Origin: Parasponia andersonii
Lineage: Eukaryota; Streptophyta; Magnoliopsida; Rosales; Cannabaceae
NCBI GenBank assembly: GCA_002914805.1
Contig: JXTB01000085.1
Location: forward strand, 750,670 to 814,669
DNA: 64,000 bases
Direction: 5' to 3'
The notes beneath the pieces are model-generated. The model had not been told where the DNA came from. It made no database searches and saw only the letters and a list, made by a program, of their open reading frames with translations. This document shows positions 52,395 to 63,792 of the stretch, piece by piece. A program made the translations under genes and the position numbers. Numbering within the stretch: position 1 is the first letter of the stretch; every line of letters begins with the position of its first letter.

Positions 52395-52930
52395 AGAATC
52401 ATTGTTTAAAAATGTTGTTTTTCAAATATTGTTAAAAATAACCGAAATTCAAAAACATTTTGAAAATGGCCATTTTCGTATTTCATATATCAAAATATAT
52501 TGATTTATTTTTAATAACTGATTTATTTTGTATAAAATTAATTTATTTTCTAAAAAATTGATTTGGTTTTTAAAAGTTGATCAACTAAAAAAGGTCATTC
52601 ATTAAAATAAATTATAAAACGGCCATTTATTAAATTGGTGTTAAAAACGGTCATTTTTTAAATTCATTATTTAAAAATAATTGTTTTTCAAATACTATTA
52701 AAACTGGTTGAATTTACCAAAATATATCATTATTATATCAGAATTTATATATTTTATATAAAATTCTATATACGGACCAAAAAATTGATATAATATACAC
52801 AAAATTGATATAGAAACATAAAATTGATCTACTAAAAAAATGTTTATTTTGCAAAATAAAATGAAAAAACGACCATTTATTAAATAGGTGTAAAGACAGC
52901 TATTTTTTTTTTATTGATGTGAAAACACAA
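52395..52930. repeat. Two diverged copies of a 260-270 bp tandem unit
   Basis: Units at about 52395-52660 and 52670-52930 share GTTTTTCAAATA(C/T)T(A/G)TTAAAA, ATTGATCTACTAAAAAA-like text, and a (A)CG(G/A)CCATTTATTAAAT(T/A)GGTG close. Function is unknown; such AT-rich repeats are common in plant intergenic DNA. Confidence 0.5.
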
Positions 52931-54009
52931 CATTTTTTTATAAATATTGTATATTTTTATAACCGTAATGATCTGTAATCATATTTATGACCATGATTAC
53001 GGTCATTTTCTCTAAAAAAGAAAAAAAGAAAAAAAGAAATCCCAGAACCGTCTATTCCCCCAATATGTAAAACAGGTAGTTATGCTGAGTAGTTGTTTTT
53101 AAGGATTGCATTAAACTCATAGCCAATTTTTGGCATTTTATATTTCGCATAAAGAAAACTGTTACAAAACTTGATTTAAAATTGAAAAAAAAAAAGTGAA
53201 AAGAAAAAGACGATGAGGTATCCAAGAAAGAAATCCTCGAAGGCAATAGACGGGAGTAAACATTTCAAACTTATAACGAATTTTCCATTGTTATGACCGG
53301 TCATAATTAAAAAATGATTACTCTTGAAAAAAAAACTCGTTAATTAGAGAAACCAAAATTTAGTTTCTCATTATCCAGTTTGGGAAAAGTCAAAATTTGG
53401 CATTTTGACCAAACTAATTGCTGAAATGTTAACTTCACCAACCTTATCATCAATGATCCATTGCTTTACAAATCAAAACATCTGATTTTTTTTTTCTTCG
53501 GTCAATTAGTCAATCTCTTATTTACTTCGAGTCCTTGGTCAATCTCATAAAATGAATGCCTTAACCATTCATGGCTTCAACCACCTGCAAATTTATTAAC
53601 CACGTGTATATATATATAAGACAAAATGTTCAAAGTACTTTTTTTTTTATAATAAAAATGTTCAAAGTAGTTGGATTATCATTTATCAGACCCCAAATGT
53701 GGAAATTGACTTTGAAAATTAACCTAGGTAAAATAAAATAAAAAATAAAAACAAAAGAAGAAAAACCGTAGTCAAATCATTATGAGTAGTAAACAATTTA
53801 GAAGTACCAACGTACGATTGTGAATGTCAAAGGTGCTTAAATAACAGTGAAGCTAGTACTACTAGACTAGTAGTCATGAATGGCATTGCAACAACCCATT
53901 GTCAGCTAATTTTAATGGCATTCACTTGCACTTATTTCATATTTTTGCTTATCAAGTCACGTTGACTGGAAGAGCAAACGAAACACATAGGATCCTCGCC
54001 ATTGTCATT

Positions 54010-54380
54010 ATAATCTCACACCCCATTATTTGTTACCTTTTTTATTTTTTATTTTTTATTTTTTATTTTTTTAAAAAGAAAATCTCATAATTTTTATTCA
54101 TTATTTTCCATTCATGATCTTGTTCTCCAACTTTTTTTTTTTTTTTGGGTATTATTAGTATTTCCTTCTCACACGCATATCTTTTTTTTTTTGGAAATTC
54201 CAACATCGATCTCTTCATCTATGTTTCTCTTTAAGATCTGGCTCTCCAACCATTATTTTTTCCCCTCGATTGACTATTCCATTCTCACACCCCATGCATT
54301 TTACCATCTTAATTTTTCTTAAGAAAATTCCAGAACCATTCATTCATTTTCACCTTCAAGATATTATTCTCTCTCTCTCT
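54010..54380. repeat. Diverged tandem units in T-rich DNA
   Basis: Three imperfect units of about 110-130 bp carry TTCTCACACCCCAT, a T run, GAAAAT(T/C)CCA and CATTCAT, then a CTCTCCAACC-type end. No coding sequence. Confidence 0.4.
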
Positions 54381-54769
54381 CTTTTTGGGTGGTCGCCTAC
54401 CAATCTAAGATGTACAAATTTCTATTAATGAGGTCAATCGGTAATATTTATTCTCCAATCATTCAATTCTATTCCATCCTCCTATTACTCCATTGATGAA
54501 CATTATGTTCGAACTTATAAAATTAGTTAACAGGGTTGAAGGAAAAAGATTCCAAAAAACATTTAGGACATGTATGAAGTTAATAAAGGTCGATTGTTAA
54601 TTTTATCTCAGCAAAAAAACAAGTCAATTGTTAATACACCTAATTTTGTAAAATTTAGGTTAAAAAAAAAGTGTATAATTATTTTATACAGCAGTTTGCC
54701 GTTGCACATCAAAGTAAATGCGTAATAAAAAAAACAAAAATGGGTGCTTACTGTGCGCCATGGGGTGTC

Positions 54770-55588
54770 TGTTGGAGCAGTTTCCACCAGCTATACACGT
54801 GTCGCTGAACCGCTGATATTGTACATTCCAATTATCCTCGTATCCTTGCTATTTCAAAATGCTTCTAGCTTCAGGCAGGGTCGGAGAGGCGGGGGTGGCC
54901 ACCTGCAAAAACTCTCCGATGCTTAGTCAGTGGTTTTTCTTGGTAGGCAGGATTTAGTTTTTCTCTGTATGAGTATATATTTTTCTTCTCATAAAAACTC
55001 TTTTTGATATCTCTTTTTTATGCATCCATCCCCCCTTTTGGGGACGCATGGCTCATACTTATAGTCTTGAAATGGTGAACTTCCTGGTTCTCAATCCCAG
55101 GGTCGAGTACCTTTCTTATCAAGACTTACTCCAGAGGTCACGGACCGAGATTACCGTGATCTCTCCTGCACCGCTGTAGCCTAGTTTCCGTCGTCTCCTA
55201 TGGCTTGAGTCTGTCAGGGGCGAGATTTGGACAAATCGCCGTTCTGTCAGGACAGTTTGTCCCCTGTACACACCTACTCAAGATCGCATTAAATGCTCTG
55301 TCTGGATCTGGAGCTATGAGTTGCTTCCCATTGTACTCTGGTGGAAGACCCATGGGACTTTCGACCCCTAGCTGCCGAGGTGGGAATCGGACTGGGCCGA
55401 GTCCATCCAAGGTCTGGGATGGGCTCGACTCTAACCTCGGACAGCCCAACGGCCTATGCAGTACCACGTGCGACTCGCGTGGTCTTTGACTAGTCACTCT
55501 GGACACGTGTCGGACAGTGTGCCTTGTTTATGACATGTTCTGCCACTTAATCGTCTACGTGGTATATGACTTGGGAACGAGTCCTACA
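54770..55588 (-). repeat. 3' LTR of the Tat element
   Basis: Bounded on the plus strand by TGTTGGAG (54770) and CCTACA (55588), about 819 bp. It is next to a polypurine tract on the minus strand (AAATGGGGGCAG, 55589-55600 as complement). The LTR at 13789-14721 is its homologue in reverse, with the same polypurine tract. Confidence 0.8.
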
Positions 55589-55603
55589 ACTGCCCCCATT
55601 TCC

Positions 55604-55633
55604 CTACTTGATGGATTCGTATCCATCAAGTAG
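55604..55633. other. Perfect 13-bp hairpin next to the polypurine tract
   Basis: CTACTTGATGGAT, four loop bases, then ATCCATCAAGTAG. The homologous element has a similar hairpin (TTGATGGAT...ATCCATCAA at about 13748-13769) at the same place. It lies between the polypurine tract and the antisense ORF, so it could act for either. Confidence 0.85.
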
Positions 55634-55935
55634 AGAAATCATTTCTCCGTTCTTCCAATTTGAGGGATACACGTAGCTCCCCCTTGCCGACGCAGAGGCA
55701 TGCCATCCCATGTCACAAATTTTTTTTTTTTTTAATTTCGAAGTTCCGACGGTTCGGTCTCCCTTGCCTTGCCATTTTCTAGAAAAAACTCTTTGGCTCC
55801 CCCTCCATAAAAGTCGCATTTATGCTCATTTGCTACTTTACTAAGATTTCCAATTATTCTAGCCTTGTAAAATCTTAGGGTTTCCGATTTCTCCCCTTTA
55901 TAGAGACTTTTGCTCTTTTGATCGTATTCAGAACG

Positions 55936-58900
55936 ATGGCCTCGAATCAAGATCAGGAACTTCACCCTGTCATAGACTCGGAGTTGGATTTGCTGAGGAG
56001 ACAGCTCTGCCTCCCCGGCAGAGTCACGTTACAAAGGGTCGAAGGCCCCGTGGATTGGTATCTACGTTCCTCTACCCCCGAAGGCTCTATTATTTTGGGA
56101 AGAAAGCCTCTGGAATAGCTGTGGTTCCCTCTTCCTCCTCTGATTCACCAGTTCTTCGTTTTGACGGGGATCCACCCGATGCAGTTAAATGTAAACGGGA
56201 TCATGATCCTGATAGGGCTCTCTGCCCTGTCAGTTCTTTATAACCTGCATATTGACCTGGAGGTGGGTTTTTATACTTACAAACTCACCCTCATCCCCAA
56301 AAAGAGTTCCTACCCCACCTTTTACCTTCAACCGCTTCTGGGACGTTCTAGGGCTTGTCGAGGTCGGACAAGCAATGGGACTCCCACTCTAGGCTATATG
56401 CCGTTGGAGGGGCGTGATGCTCCCCTTGGGTGAATGGAGAGCACTTCCAAATTCCCTCGGTTTTCCTGTAGAGTAAGTGCTAGGTCGTGATTTTCGGGTC
56501 TGCGTTCTCCTCGTCTGTTATTGCTCACATTATTTTGTCTTGTGCAGCCTCTACAGAAGAAAATAGGTTTGAGCCGCATTTGTCAGCGGGGCGACTCAAA
56601 GGGCTGGAAGGGATCGTCATCTTTGGGTCTCCTAGGGACTGCCGACACATCCAGGCCACCCTCAATCCCCAGGTGATGAATATGATACCTAGGATGGTTT
56701 CATACATTCTCTTCCCCCTGGACACCTGGGTTATCACGAAGCACCTGCGGAGCCGGCTTAATACCTTTGCCCTGAATCGATTCCATCGGGATGAGCATAA
56801 TCGCATCGCCATGGTGGGTCGTCAGGTTACGGCTTCAAGCTAGTTGGTGGATTCCAACGACCTGGTGGATTCCAACGACCTGGTGGAGCCAACTAACCAC
56901 GAGCTCAAAGAGGCCGTGAGGCTCGTGGCCGAAGAGTATGTCAGGCTCTGTAGGGAGGAAGTCGCCGCCCCTAAGAGGGCTAGAGGTGAGTTCATTTTCG
57001 CATCCTTGAGCTTTGTCGATCGGGTTATGGCTGAGATCTAACCATATTGCTTGTTCTTTATAGGTTTTGAGACGGGCCCCTTGGCAGACCCCTCCCTCGT
57101 CAAGGGGGGTACCGCTGGGCATAAGACTCGCCCTAAGGCAACCGCTGGTCGGTGTCTCGTGGTGTCTTCAGAGGATGAAGCGCCCGTGGTCCCCCGTTCT
57201 GATGCAAGCGAACCTTTGTCCAGGGAAATGACGGCCACATGGGCCGTATATGGCAAGAGGACGCCCTTGAGCCTGCCCGGGGGATCTGCTGCTCCAACCT
57301 CTTCCACTCCCGACTCCGGTTCGAAGACGAGCACAGGGTCGGGTGCTGCTTGCCTCAGTGGGGAGATCGCTGAGCTCAGTGGGGGGGCTCTGAGGTTGAA
57401 ATCTCGGCTGTCTTCCCCTCCTCCGGTCCCAATAAAGCGGCGCCACGAGGTTGGCTCATCTAAAGAAAAAGAGGGCCCTGCGGAGAAGAGGGGAAGGGTT
57501 GCCCCTTCGTCTGACAACGATGACGACGAGGCCATGTTGACCCTTCTGAGGAGAAGAAGGTCCACGCGTAGCGGCCCGTCGGGAGGGGATGGTCAAGACA
57601 AGACCGAAAAATCACCTTCAGGTGGGGCTCCTAGGGGGATGGCGTCTTCTGCTGAGGGTGCGCTGCCCCCTGTCGTCACCAACTGCGCGCTCGGCGACGC
57701 CCAGCTTTCTTTCGTTCCCATCGCCACTGTGTCGGGGGCGTGCCCAGTTAGGGGAGAGGGTGCCCTCGCCGTTGGCGGAGTGGAGTCGCATCCCTCAGGC
57801 GCAGACATAGCCCAAAAGGAGGGTCCAGCCGCAGAGCCCGAGTTGGAGGCGCTCTCCTTGGAGAACGTCGAGCTTGTCGCTAGCCGTACCTTTACGTAGG
57901 TTTGGCTCGTTCGGTTGCCTCTATGTTTCTCAGCATCCTTGCTAGACGTTGACCCCCTTTTTCATTTATCTTGCAGCTCGCCGCCATCCGATCTTTCTAT
58001 TCCTCTCGCATCACGGATTTGACCGAGGAGCTGAACTCCCGTTCTACACTGGCCGAGTGCAGCGAGGCCACCCTTGCCGAGTTGAGGACTGACTTCGACT
58101 TGTATCAGAGCCTCGATGAGGCTAGGATCAGCAGCGCGGTGGCTCACGCTCTAAGTGTCGAAAGGGTCAGGCGTGAGGAGCTAGCTGCGAGATTGGCCGA
58201 GGCAGAGGCCGACAAGCTCGCTCAATCTGAGGCTGCCAGACTGGCCCAAAATGAGCTCAGGGTCAAGGAGCAAGAGCTGCAAAGCGCTGGGGCAGAGATT
58301 GGGCTGGCCTTCATCGCTCACGACATAGCCGTTGACGATGCTAAAGAGGCGAGGAAGGCCAAAGTGGCAGCCAAACTGGAGGCCCATTCTTTGCGACGCA
58401 GACTTGACCGGTTAAGTGAGGTAAGCCGACATCTGTATTTGGACCATGTAAAAATGATGGGGGCTCAAGTAGAGTTATCTCGCAAGCACGGTGAAGACCT
58501 TGCTGACATTAATACCCTTTTGGACGACTTGTCGCAGCAACAGAGGCTGGCGACACTGAGGGATAGGCTGGCGGATGCGGAGAAACTAAAAACGAGGTAT
58601 CAGAGGCAGGTGGATGTCCTTTCTACAGAAAGTTACAGGTCTGGTTGGGAGAATAGGGAATTTGAAGGCCACTCAGAGGTGGTAACGCCAGACTAGTTTA
58701 ACGAGCAGAAAGGCATCGAGAGAGACCACTATTCTGTTAAGTACTATATGTGGCAGCTTGGGGATGGGATCAACATCGCGTAGCCCACTGATGTGCTGAA
58801 GATGCTTGCCGCGGAAAAGGACGGGCCCTCTACATCCGCCTCTGTTGCCAAAGAGCTTATCCCCATTTCTGGTCCGCCAGATCAATCCTCGGAAGTCCCT

Positions 58901-59049
58901 GGTGGTCAGCCTGGTCTTGGGGCTTTAACTGGTGAGGGGTCTAGTACGGTCATTTTATCCAGTGATGACTCTGACCCTGATATGCCACCCTCTACCGGGG
59001 CTGGTCCAAGCACCGGAACTGGCTGCGCTCCCCTGGCCGGAGGTAATTA
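55936..59049 (+). pseudogene. Antisense extra ORF of the Tat element (Transposase_28-like, coiled coil)
   Basis: It lies on the strand opposite to pol. It starts ATGGCCTCGAATCAAG (MASNQDQELHP) at 55936, about 35 bases after TTTATAGA. After a TAG at 56116 the frame continues with GIHPMQLNVNGIMILIGL and LTLIPKKSSYPTFYLQPL, the region called putative gypsy-type transposon (Transposase_28, PF04195). Probable introns: about 56463-56538 (GTAAGT...TGCAG), about 56987-57062 (GTGAGT...TATAG) and about 57899-57976 (GTTTGG...TGCAG). Next come a low-complexity Pro/Ser/Gly region (57063-57898), a coiled coil (57977-58690, repeated Ala/Glu/Leu heptads) and an acidic tail VILSSDDSDPD ending at TAG 59047-59049. 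A frameshift near 56400 and the stops suggest decay. The function of these proteins is unknown. Confidence 0.8.
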
Positions 59050-59663
59050 GGGTCCCTAATTTTGTATATTTGTAAAGTTGGCCCTCGTTGTAATCATCTG
59101 TATAAATAATAAGAACAGTGGAATTTTCTTTAGTCTATTCTCGTTTTCTTTGTTGACCGCGTCTGGGGTAAAGTTGACCCTTGTTGTAACCGTCTGTATA
59201 AATAATTATGGACAGCTCAGTCGTACATGATTTCAAGTTATTAGTGAGTCCTCCTCGAGCTATGATCGACAAGATTAGTTCCAGAGATAGGGATGTAAGC
59301 TCTGGCTCATCCGGTTTTAAGGAGGTATAACTTCTGTTATGACTTGTGTTGGCAGAGTTCGACCCGCGCGTGTGGCTGGATTTCTCTGACCCCAAATGGG
59401 ACCACGCTCAGAACCAGCTCCAGGGGTTAGTTAATCACTGTCTAGATCCGTTGCTGCAGAGGAAAAGTCCCGGGCTCGGCTGTTATCAGGAGCAGACTAG
59501 GCGTTACCACTCTGACGTGTCTCTACGAGTCCGCCCAAGACCCGCTTCTCGCAGATAGAGGTGCGCGTCCCTGTCGATCGTTCCCTTTGTATTTTTTGGA
59601 AATAATAAACAGTGCCCAATTTTAACATCTGTCTTAGTGCCTGGTGTGTGCATAATAAACTGT

Positions 59664-59870
59664 TGTCTGGGGAGGGCCTGCTTCCAACGGGTAGACACTG
59701 ACCCCTTTAACCTTTCCTTTGTATGCGGCTAAAACTTTGTCTGGATGGGGTCTACTTCCAACGGGTAGACCCTGACCCCTTTAACCTTTTCTTTGCATGC
59801 AGCTAAAACTTTGTCTGGATGGGGTCTGCTTCCAACGGGTAGACCTTGACCCCTTTAACCTTTCCTTTTA
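59664..59870. repeat. Tandem repeat, 73-bp unit, about 3 copies
   Basis: Units start near 59664, 59737 and 59810, each with CTTCCAACGGGTAGAC, TGACCCCTTTAACCTTT and GCTAAAACTT. The array lies between integrase and the antisense ORF of the Tat element. Tandem arrays at this place are known in Tat elements and can seed satellite DNA. Confidence 0.9.
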
Positions 59871-59948
59871 GCTTTTCGTATAGCTGAGGCGTTCCTTAGG
59901 GGGGGATCTACTTCCAACGGAATAGACCCTATCCCATGGTGGGCGCTC

Positions 59949-60425
59949 CCATAGTACGATCGCTTTTGAGGTCTGCTAGCAAGTTTTTGATTGTGCAGCC
60001 CTTCCCTCTTCGTATGTTTTCTCGGGCTATCGGTAAGTGTTTTATTGCACGACGTGATTCCCATAGTACGATTGTTTTTGAGGTCTACTGGCAGGTTTTT
60101 GGTTGCGCAACTCTTTCCTCTTCGTACGTTTTCTCGGGTCATCGGCAAGAATTTTATTGCACGATGTGATTCCCATAGTACGATCATTTTTGAAGTCTGT
60201 TGGCAAGTTTTTAGTCGTACAGCTCTTTCCTTTTCGTACGTTTTCTCGGGCCATCGACAAGAATTTTATTGCACGATGTGATTCCCATAGTATGATCATT
60301 TTTTAGGTCTGCTAGCAAGTTTTTGGTTGCATAGCTCTTTCCTCCTCGTACGATTTCTTGGGGTATCAGCAAGAATTTTATTGCACGATGTGGTTCCTAT
60401 AGTACGATCGTTTTTGAGGTCTACT
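59949..60425. repeat. Tandem repeat, 112-bp unit, about 4.3 copies
   Basis: The mark CCCATAGTACGATC recurs at 59949, 60060, 60172, 60284 and 60396 (period 111-112). Units also share TTTTATTGCACGA and CTCTTCGTACGTTTTCTCGGG. The overlapping ORFs on both strands, all with repeating peptides, are artefacts of the array. Confidence 0.95.
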
Positions 60426-60437
60426 GGCACCATGAAC

Positions 60438-60606
60438 ATGCCCTCTTCCGTGGCAGCCCGGCATGATTTTTGTTTGTGCAAATAGCATGTGGGGTCTGCT
60501 ACTATGGGCAGACCCTTTTCTGTGGCAGCCCGGCATGATTTTTTGTCTGTGCAAGTAGCGCATGAGTTCTGCCACTGTAGGCAGACCTTTTTCTGTAGCA
60601 GTCCAA
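60438..60606. repeat. Tandem repeat, about 75-80 bp unit, 2 copies
   Basis: Two units share TGGCAGCCCGGCATGATTTT, TGTGCAA(A/G)TAGC and GGCAGACC(C/T)TTTTCTGT. They follow directly on the 112-bp array. Confidence 0.85.
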
Positions 60607-60706
60607 AGATAAATCCGTGTGGCAAGAAGGGAACTTGTCCTGTTTTAGATTTAAGCTTTTCAATAATATAAGCATTTACATAGGTCTTACATCATTTCCA
60701 TGTGTC

Positions 60707-61870
60707 TCAAACGCAATACTTTTTTAAGTGCTGAGTGTTCCACGTGTTCGGCAAGTTCTTTCTGGTCTTGAGTTCTTTTAGGACATACGCACCATTGTCA
60801 AGTGCTTTGATCACCTCATAGGATCCGATCCAGTTGGAGTCCAGTTTCGAGGAATTCCCTGTTCTGACTTTCAAAACCCAATTCCCGGTGTTAAATCGTC
60901 GAGCATTAACCTTCTTTGCATAGTAGGACCTAGCCCGCTAGTGGTATGAAGCCAAGTGGACCAGCGCCATGTTTCTTGTTTCTTCCAGGAGGTCTGTGTT
61001 ATGGTTTAGCTGCCGTTCGTTTAAGGGAGCATCTCTTACCACTTCGGAGTGAAGGGTTGGGAGGCCGATCTCGGTCGGGATCACAGTCTCTGATCTGTAG
61101 ACCATGGCGAATGGCGTTCTTCCAGTCGACCTCCGCTCCGTGGTTCGATGGGCCCATACGACGGCCGGTAGCTCTTCTAACCACCTGCCTTTAGCCTCCT
61201 GCAAGTTCTTTTTGATATTGCTGAATATGGCTTTGTTCGTTGCCTCTACTTGGCCATTCCCCTGAAGGTAGTTCACGAAAGAGAAACTGAGCCTTATATC
61301 ATACAACTCGCACAACTCCTTGAGCTTAGCATTTTGGAACTGTGTGCCATGATCGGCGTGTATCTCTTTCGGAATCCCGTATCAACAGATTATATTTTTC
61401 CAAATGAAGTTAATTGTGTCTGCTCTATTTACGGTCGCATAGGCTTCAGCCTCTACCCATTTGGTGAAATAATCTGTGGCTAGCAGGATGTATCTTTTTC
61501 CCCTTGGACTTCTAGGGAGCTCTCCGATGATGTCTAAACCCCACTTGGCAAACGGCCAAGGTGTTATGTTCGAATGGAGTTTCTCCGCGGGTTGGCACTT
61601 TATGTAGGCGAACCTCTGGCACTTATCACATTTTTTGACGAATCGGGCCGCCTTTATCATCATGTATGGCCAGAAGTATCCAGCCGTTAGAGCCTTGTGG
61701 GCGAGGCTGCGTCTGCCAGAGTGGTTGCCGCATACTCTCTCGTGGATTTCCTCCATCAGTTTCTGCACTTCGACGGGACCTATACACCGCAGCATCGGGC
61801 TCATTGTCGATCTCCTATATAGCCCCACCATCGAGTATCTGGCAGCCTTCGGTCTGATCAACCTCGCTTC
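60707..61870 (-). pseudogene. Tat element integrase
   Basis: The frame from 61861 has a zinc-binding HHCC domain (HERVCGNH...HKAL...CDKCQRF), then the catalytic core with the first Asp in WGLDIIGELP and, after a break, the second in HADHGTQF and the Glu in GQVEATNKAI. The 61861-61382 and 61315-60938 stretches are the same frame, separated by a TGA where relatives have Arg; a further TAG follows LASYH. The C-terminal part (AKKVNARRF, GNWVLK, QHLKKY) ends at TGA 60709-60707. Integrase would join element DNA to the host genome. The two stops make this copy inactive, although the rest is well preserved. No chromodomain is seen, as expected for a Tat rather than a chromovirus element. Confidence 0.9.
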
Positions 61871-62455
61871 TTAGGGATCTGTGGGTAGGTCCCTCGATAC
61901 CAAAGACTGGGTGATGGGTTTCATCCACCCCTCGTCTGTGGACCCGGCTGCAAACACATGGCATGAGGGGGTCTCAGAGGGGTCCTTCATGTTTCTGTCC
62001 TTTATGAGAATCTCCGCGCGTCCTATTCCTCCAGTCAACGTGCTCTTAGCTAGCTCATCGGTCTTCTGGTTCATCTCTCTGGGAATCTGTTCGATATCGA
62101 AGCTACTAAAGTGGGTTTTTGCCCCCATTACTTTGGAGAAGTACATGTGCAATCTCGGTTCTTTTACTTCGAAGTCTTCCTTGACCTGACCCACGATCAA
62201 CTGCGAGTCGGTCTTTATTGTGATGCTTTCTACTCCGAGATACAGAGCCAATTCAAGGCCTTGCAGTAGGGCCTCGTACTCCGCTTCGTTGTTGGTTGCT
62301 TGGAAACCGAGCCTCAAGGCTTTCTCTATTCTGAGTCCTCTTGGGGTCTGCAGGACTATCCCGATTCCTGACCCTGAGCGTTCGTGGATCCATCGGTGTA
62401 GAGAGCCCAGGCTAGAGGGTGGGGGCGAAGCGTTTGAGGCGGATCATGCAGCTCG
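61871..62455 (-). pseudogene. Second (archaeal-type) RNase H of the Tat element
   Basis: This minus-strand segment has ALYTDGSTNAQG (first catalytic Asp), then after a small frameshift RLGFQATNNEAEYEALLQGL (catalytic Glu), IKTDSQLIVGQVK (catalytic Asp) and IPREMNQKTDELAKSTL (Asn/Asp-containing last motif). It is separate from the normal RNase H that directly follows the reverse transcriptase at 62460-62880. Plant Tat elements acquired such a second RNase H, whereas the first one tends to lose function. Here the first one lacks some canonical residues, while this one keeps DGS, E, DS and the final D. Confidence 0.88.
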
Positions 62456-63792
62456 CCAAAGGATTTTATTTCCACCAGGAAATCCGCTATGACCTGCCCT
62501 TTCTTCGCTACTCGGGGCCGATACTCGATGTCATATATTCCCAGTTCAATGGCCCACTTAGATAGTCGTCCCGATAGGTCCGGTTTGGCCAAGATTTACC
62601 GGATGGAGAAATCCGTGTATACGGTAATAGAGTGTGCCTCAAAGTATTGCCTGAGTCTCTTCTTAGCGTTGACCAGAGCGAGTACCAGTTTCAGTTTTTT
62701 CGCAATGCTATATCGCGTCTCGGCATCTAGGAGTATGCAACTTGTATAGAACACCGGCTTCTGCTTGCTGTCTTCCTCGACGAATAGTACGGTACTGATC
62801 GCTACTTCAGACACTGCTAAATAAGCATACAGGCACTCCTCCTCTGCTGGGGAAGCCAGGATAGGCGAATGACTTAGGTACAACTTGAGGTCTGTCAGTG
62901 CCTTGTCCTGTTCCTCTTCCCGGGCAACAATGGAGCTTTTCTTTATGCACTGGAAGAAAGGCTTGCATCGATCAGATATCTTGGAGACGAACCGGCTGAG
63001 GGCAGCTATCTTCCTGGCGCTGGACCTCCCGAATAGTCGAGGTCTCTGCGCATCTGCGATAGAGGACAACTGGGTAGGATTGGCCTCGATACCCCTTCTG
63101 CTTACGATGTGCCCCAGGAACTGGCCGGAGGACACCCCAAAGGCACATTTCTTGGGGTTCAGATGCATCCGATATTGCCTCAGAATATGAAAACATTCGT
63201 CCAAATGTCCCAGATGACCCGAAGCTTCCCTGCTCTTTACGACCATATCATCGATATAGACTTCTATAGTCTTCCCTAGCTGCCCGGTGAACATCTTGTT
63301 CATGAGCCTCTGGTAGGTTGCCCCTGCATTCTTCAAACCGAACGGTATGCGTCTGTAACAGTACTGGCCTCGCTCCATAATAAATGCCGTGTGGATCTGG
63401 TCTTCCTCATACAGGGGGATCTGGTTGTATCTAGAGTAGGCATCCAAAAAGCTCATCCTGTCGAATCCCGCCGTTGTGTCTACCATTTGGTCGATCTTTG
63501 GCAGGGGGAAGCTATCCTTCGAGCAAGCCTTGTTCAAGTTGGTGAAGTCTATACAAGTTTGGTCGTCGCCGTTCTTCTTCTTCACCACCACCGGGTTGGA
63601 GATCCAACATAGGTACATGCATTCCATGATTAGGCCATTCTCCAGTAGCGTCTCTACCTCCTTATTGATCGCTCTGTTTTTCTCTGGCACGAACCTTCGA
63701 GGTCTCTGCCTGACCGAAGGGAAATTGGAATCTATGTTCAACCGGTGACAGACGTGCACGGGGTCAATCCCGGGCTGTCGTCGTGGGACCAA
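62456..63792 (-). pseudogene. Tat element reverse transcriptase and first RNase H
   Basis: The main frame, 63792-62596, begins at a frameshift near 63780; upstream DNA (63800-64000) still reads KEEKNKLLGFL and QDVFAWSHDDSPG, the linker before reverse transcriptase. Motifs in order are IDFTNLNKACSKDSFPLP, PFGLKNAGATYQRLMN, EVYIDDMVVKS (the YxDD catalytic site) and HLNPKKCAFGVSSGQFLGHIVS. The RNase H begins at about LYAYLAVSEVAIS and continues past a TAA at 62596 with LAKPDLSGRLSKWAIEL. The enzyme would copy the element RNA into DNA using a tRNA primer. The frame is long and conserved, but the stop and frameshift make it a pseudogene. Confidence 0.92.

Noticed and set aside
57038..57565. 175-codon ORF on the minus strand
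   Set aside because: It is opposite the antisense ORF of the Tat element in GC-rich low-complexity sequence and has no domain. The plus-strand reading has better structure and splice context.
59664..60606. CRISPR-like regular repeats
   Set aside because: Units are 73-112 bp direct repeats without spacers, inside a plant retrotransposon.
59855..60625. Several overlapping ORFs with repeating peptides
   Set aside because: They are translations of the 112-bp and 75-80 bp tandem arrays.
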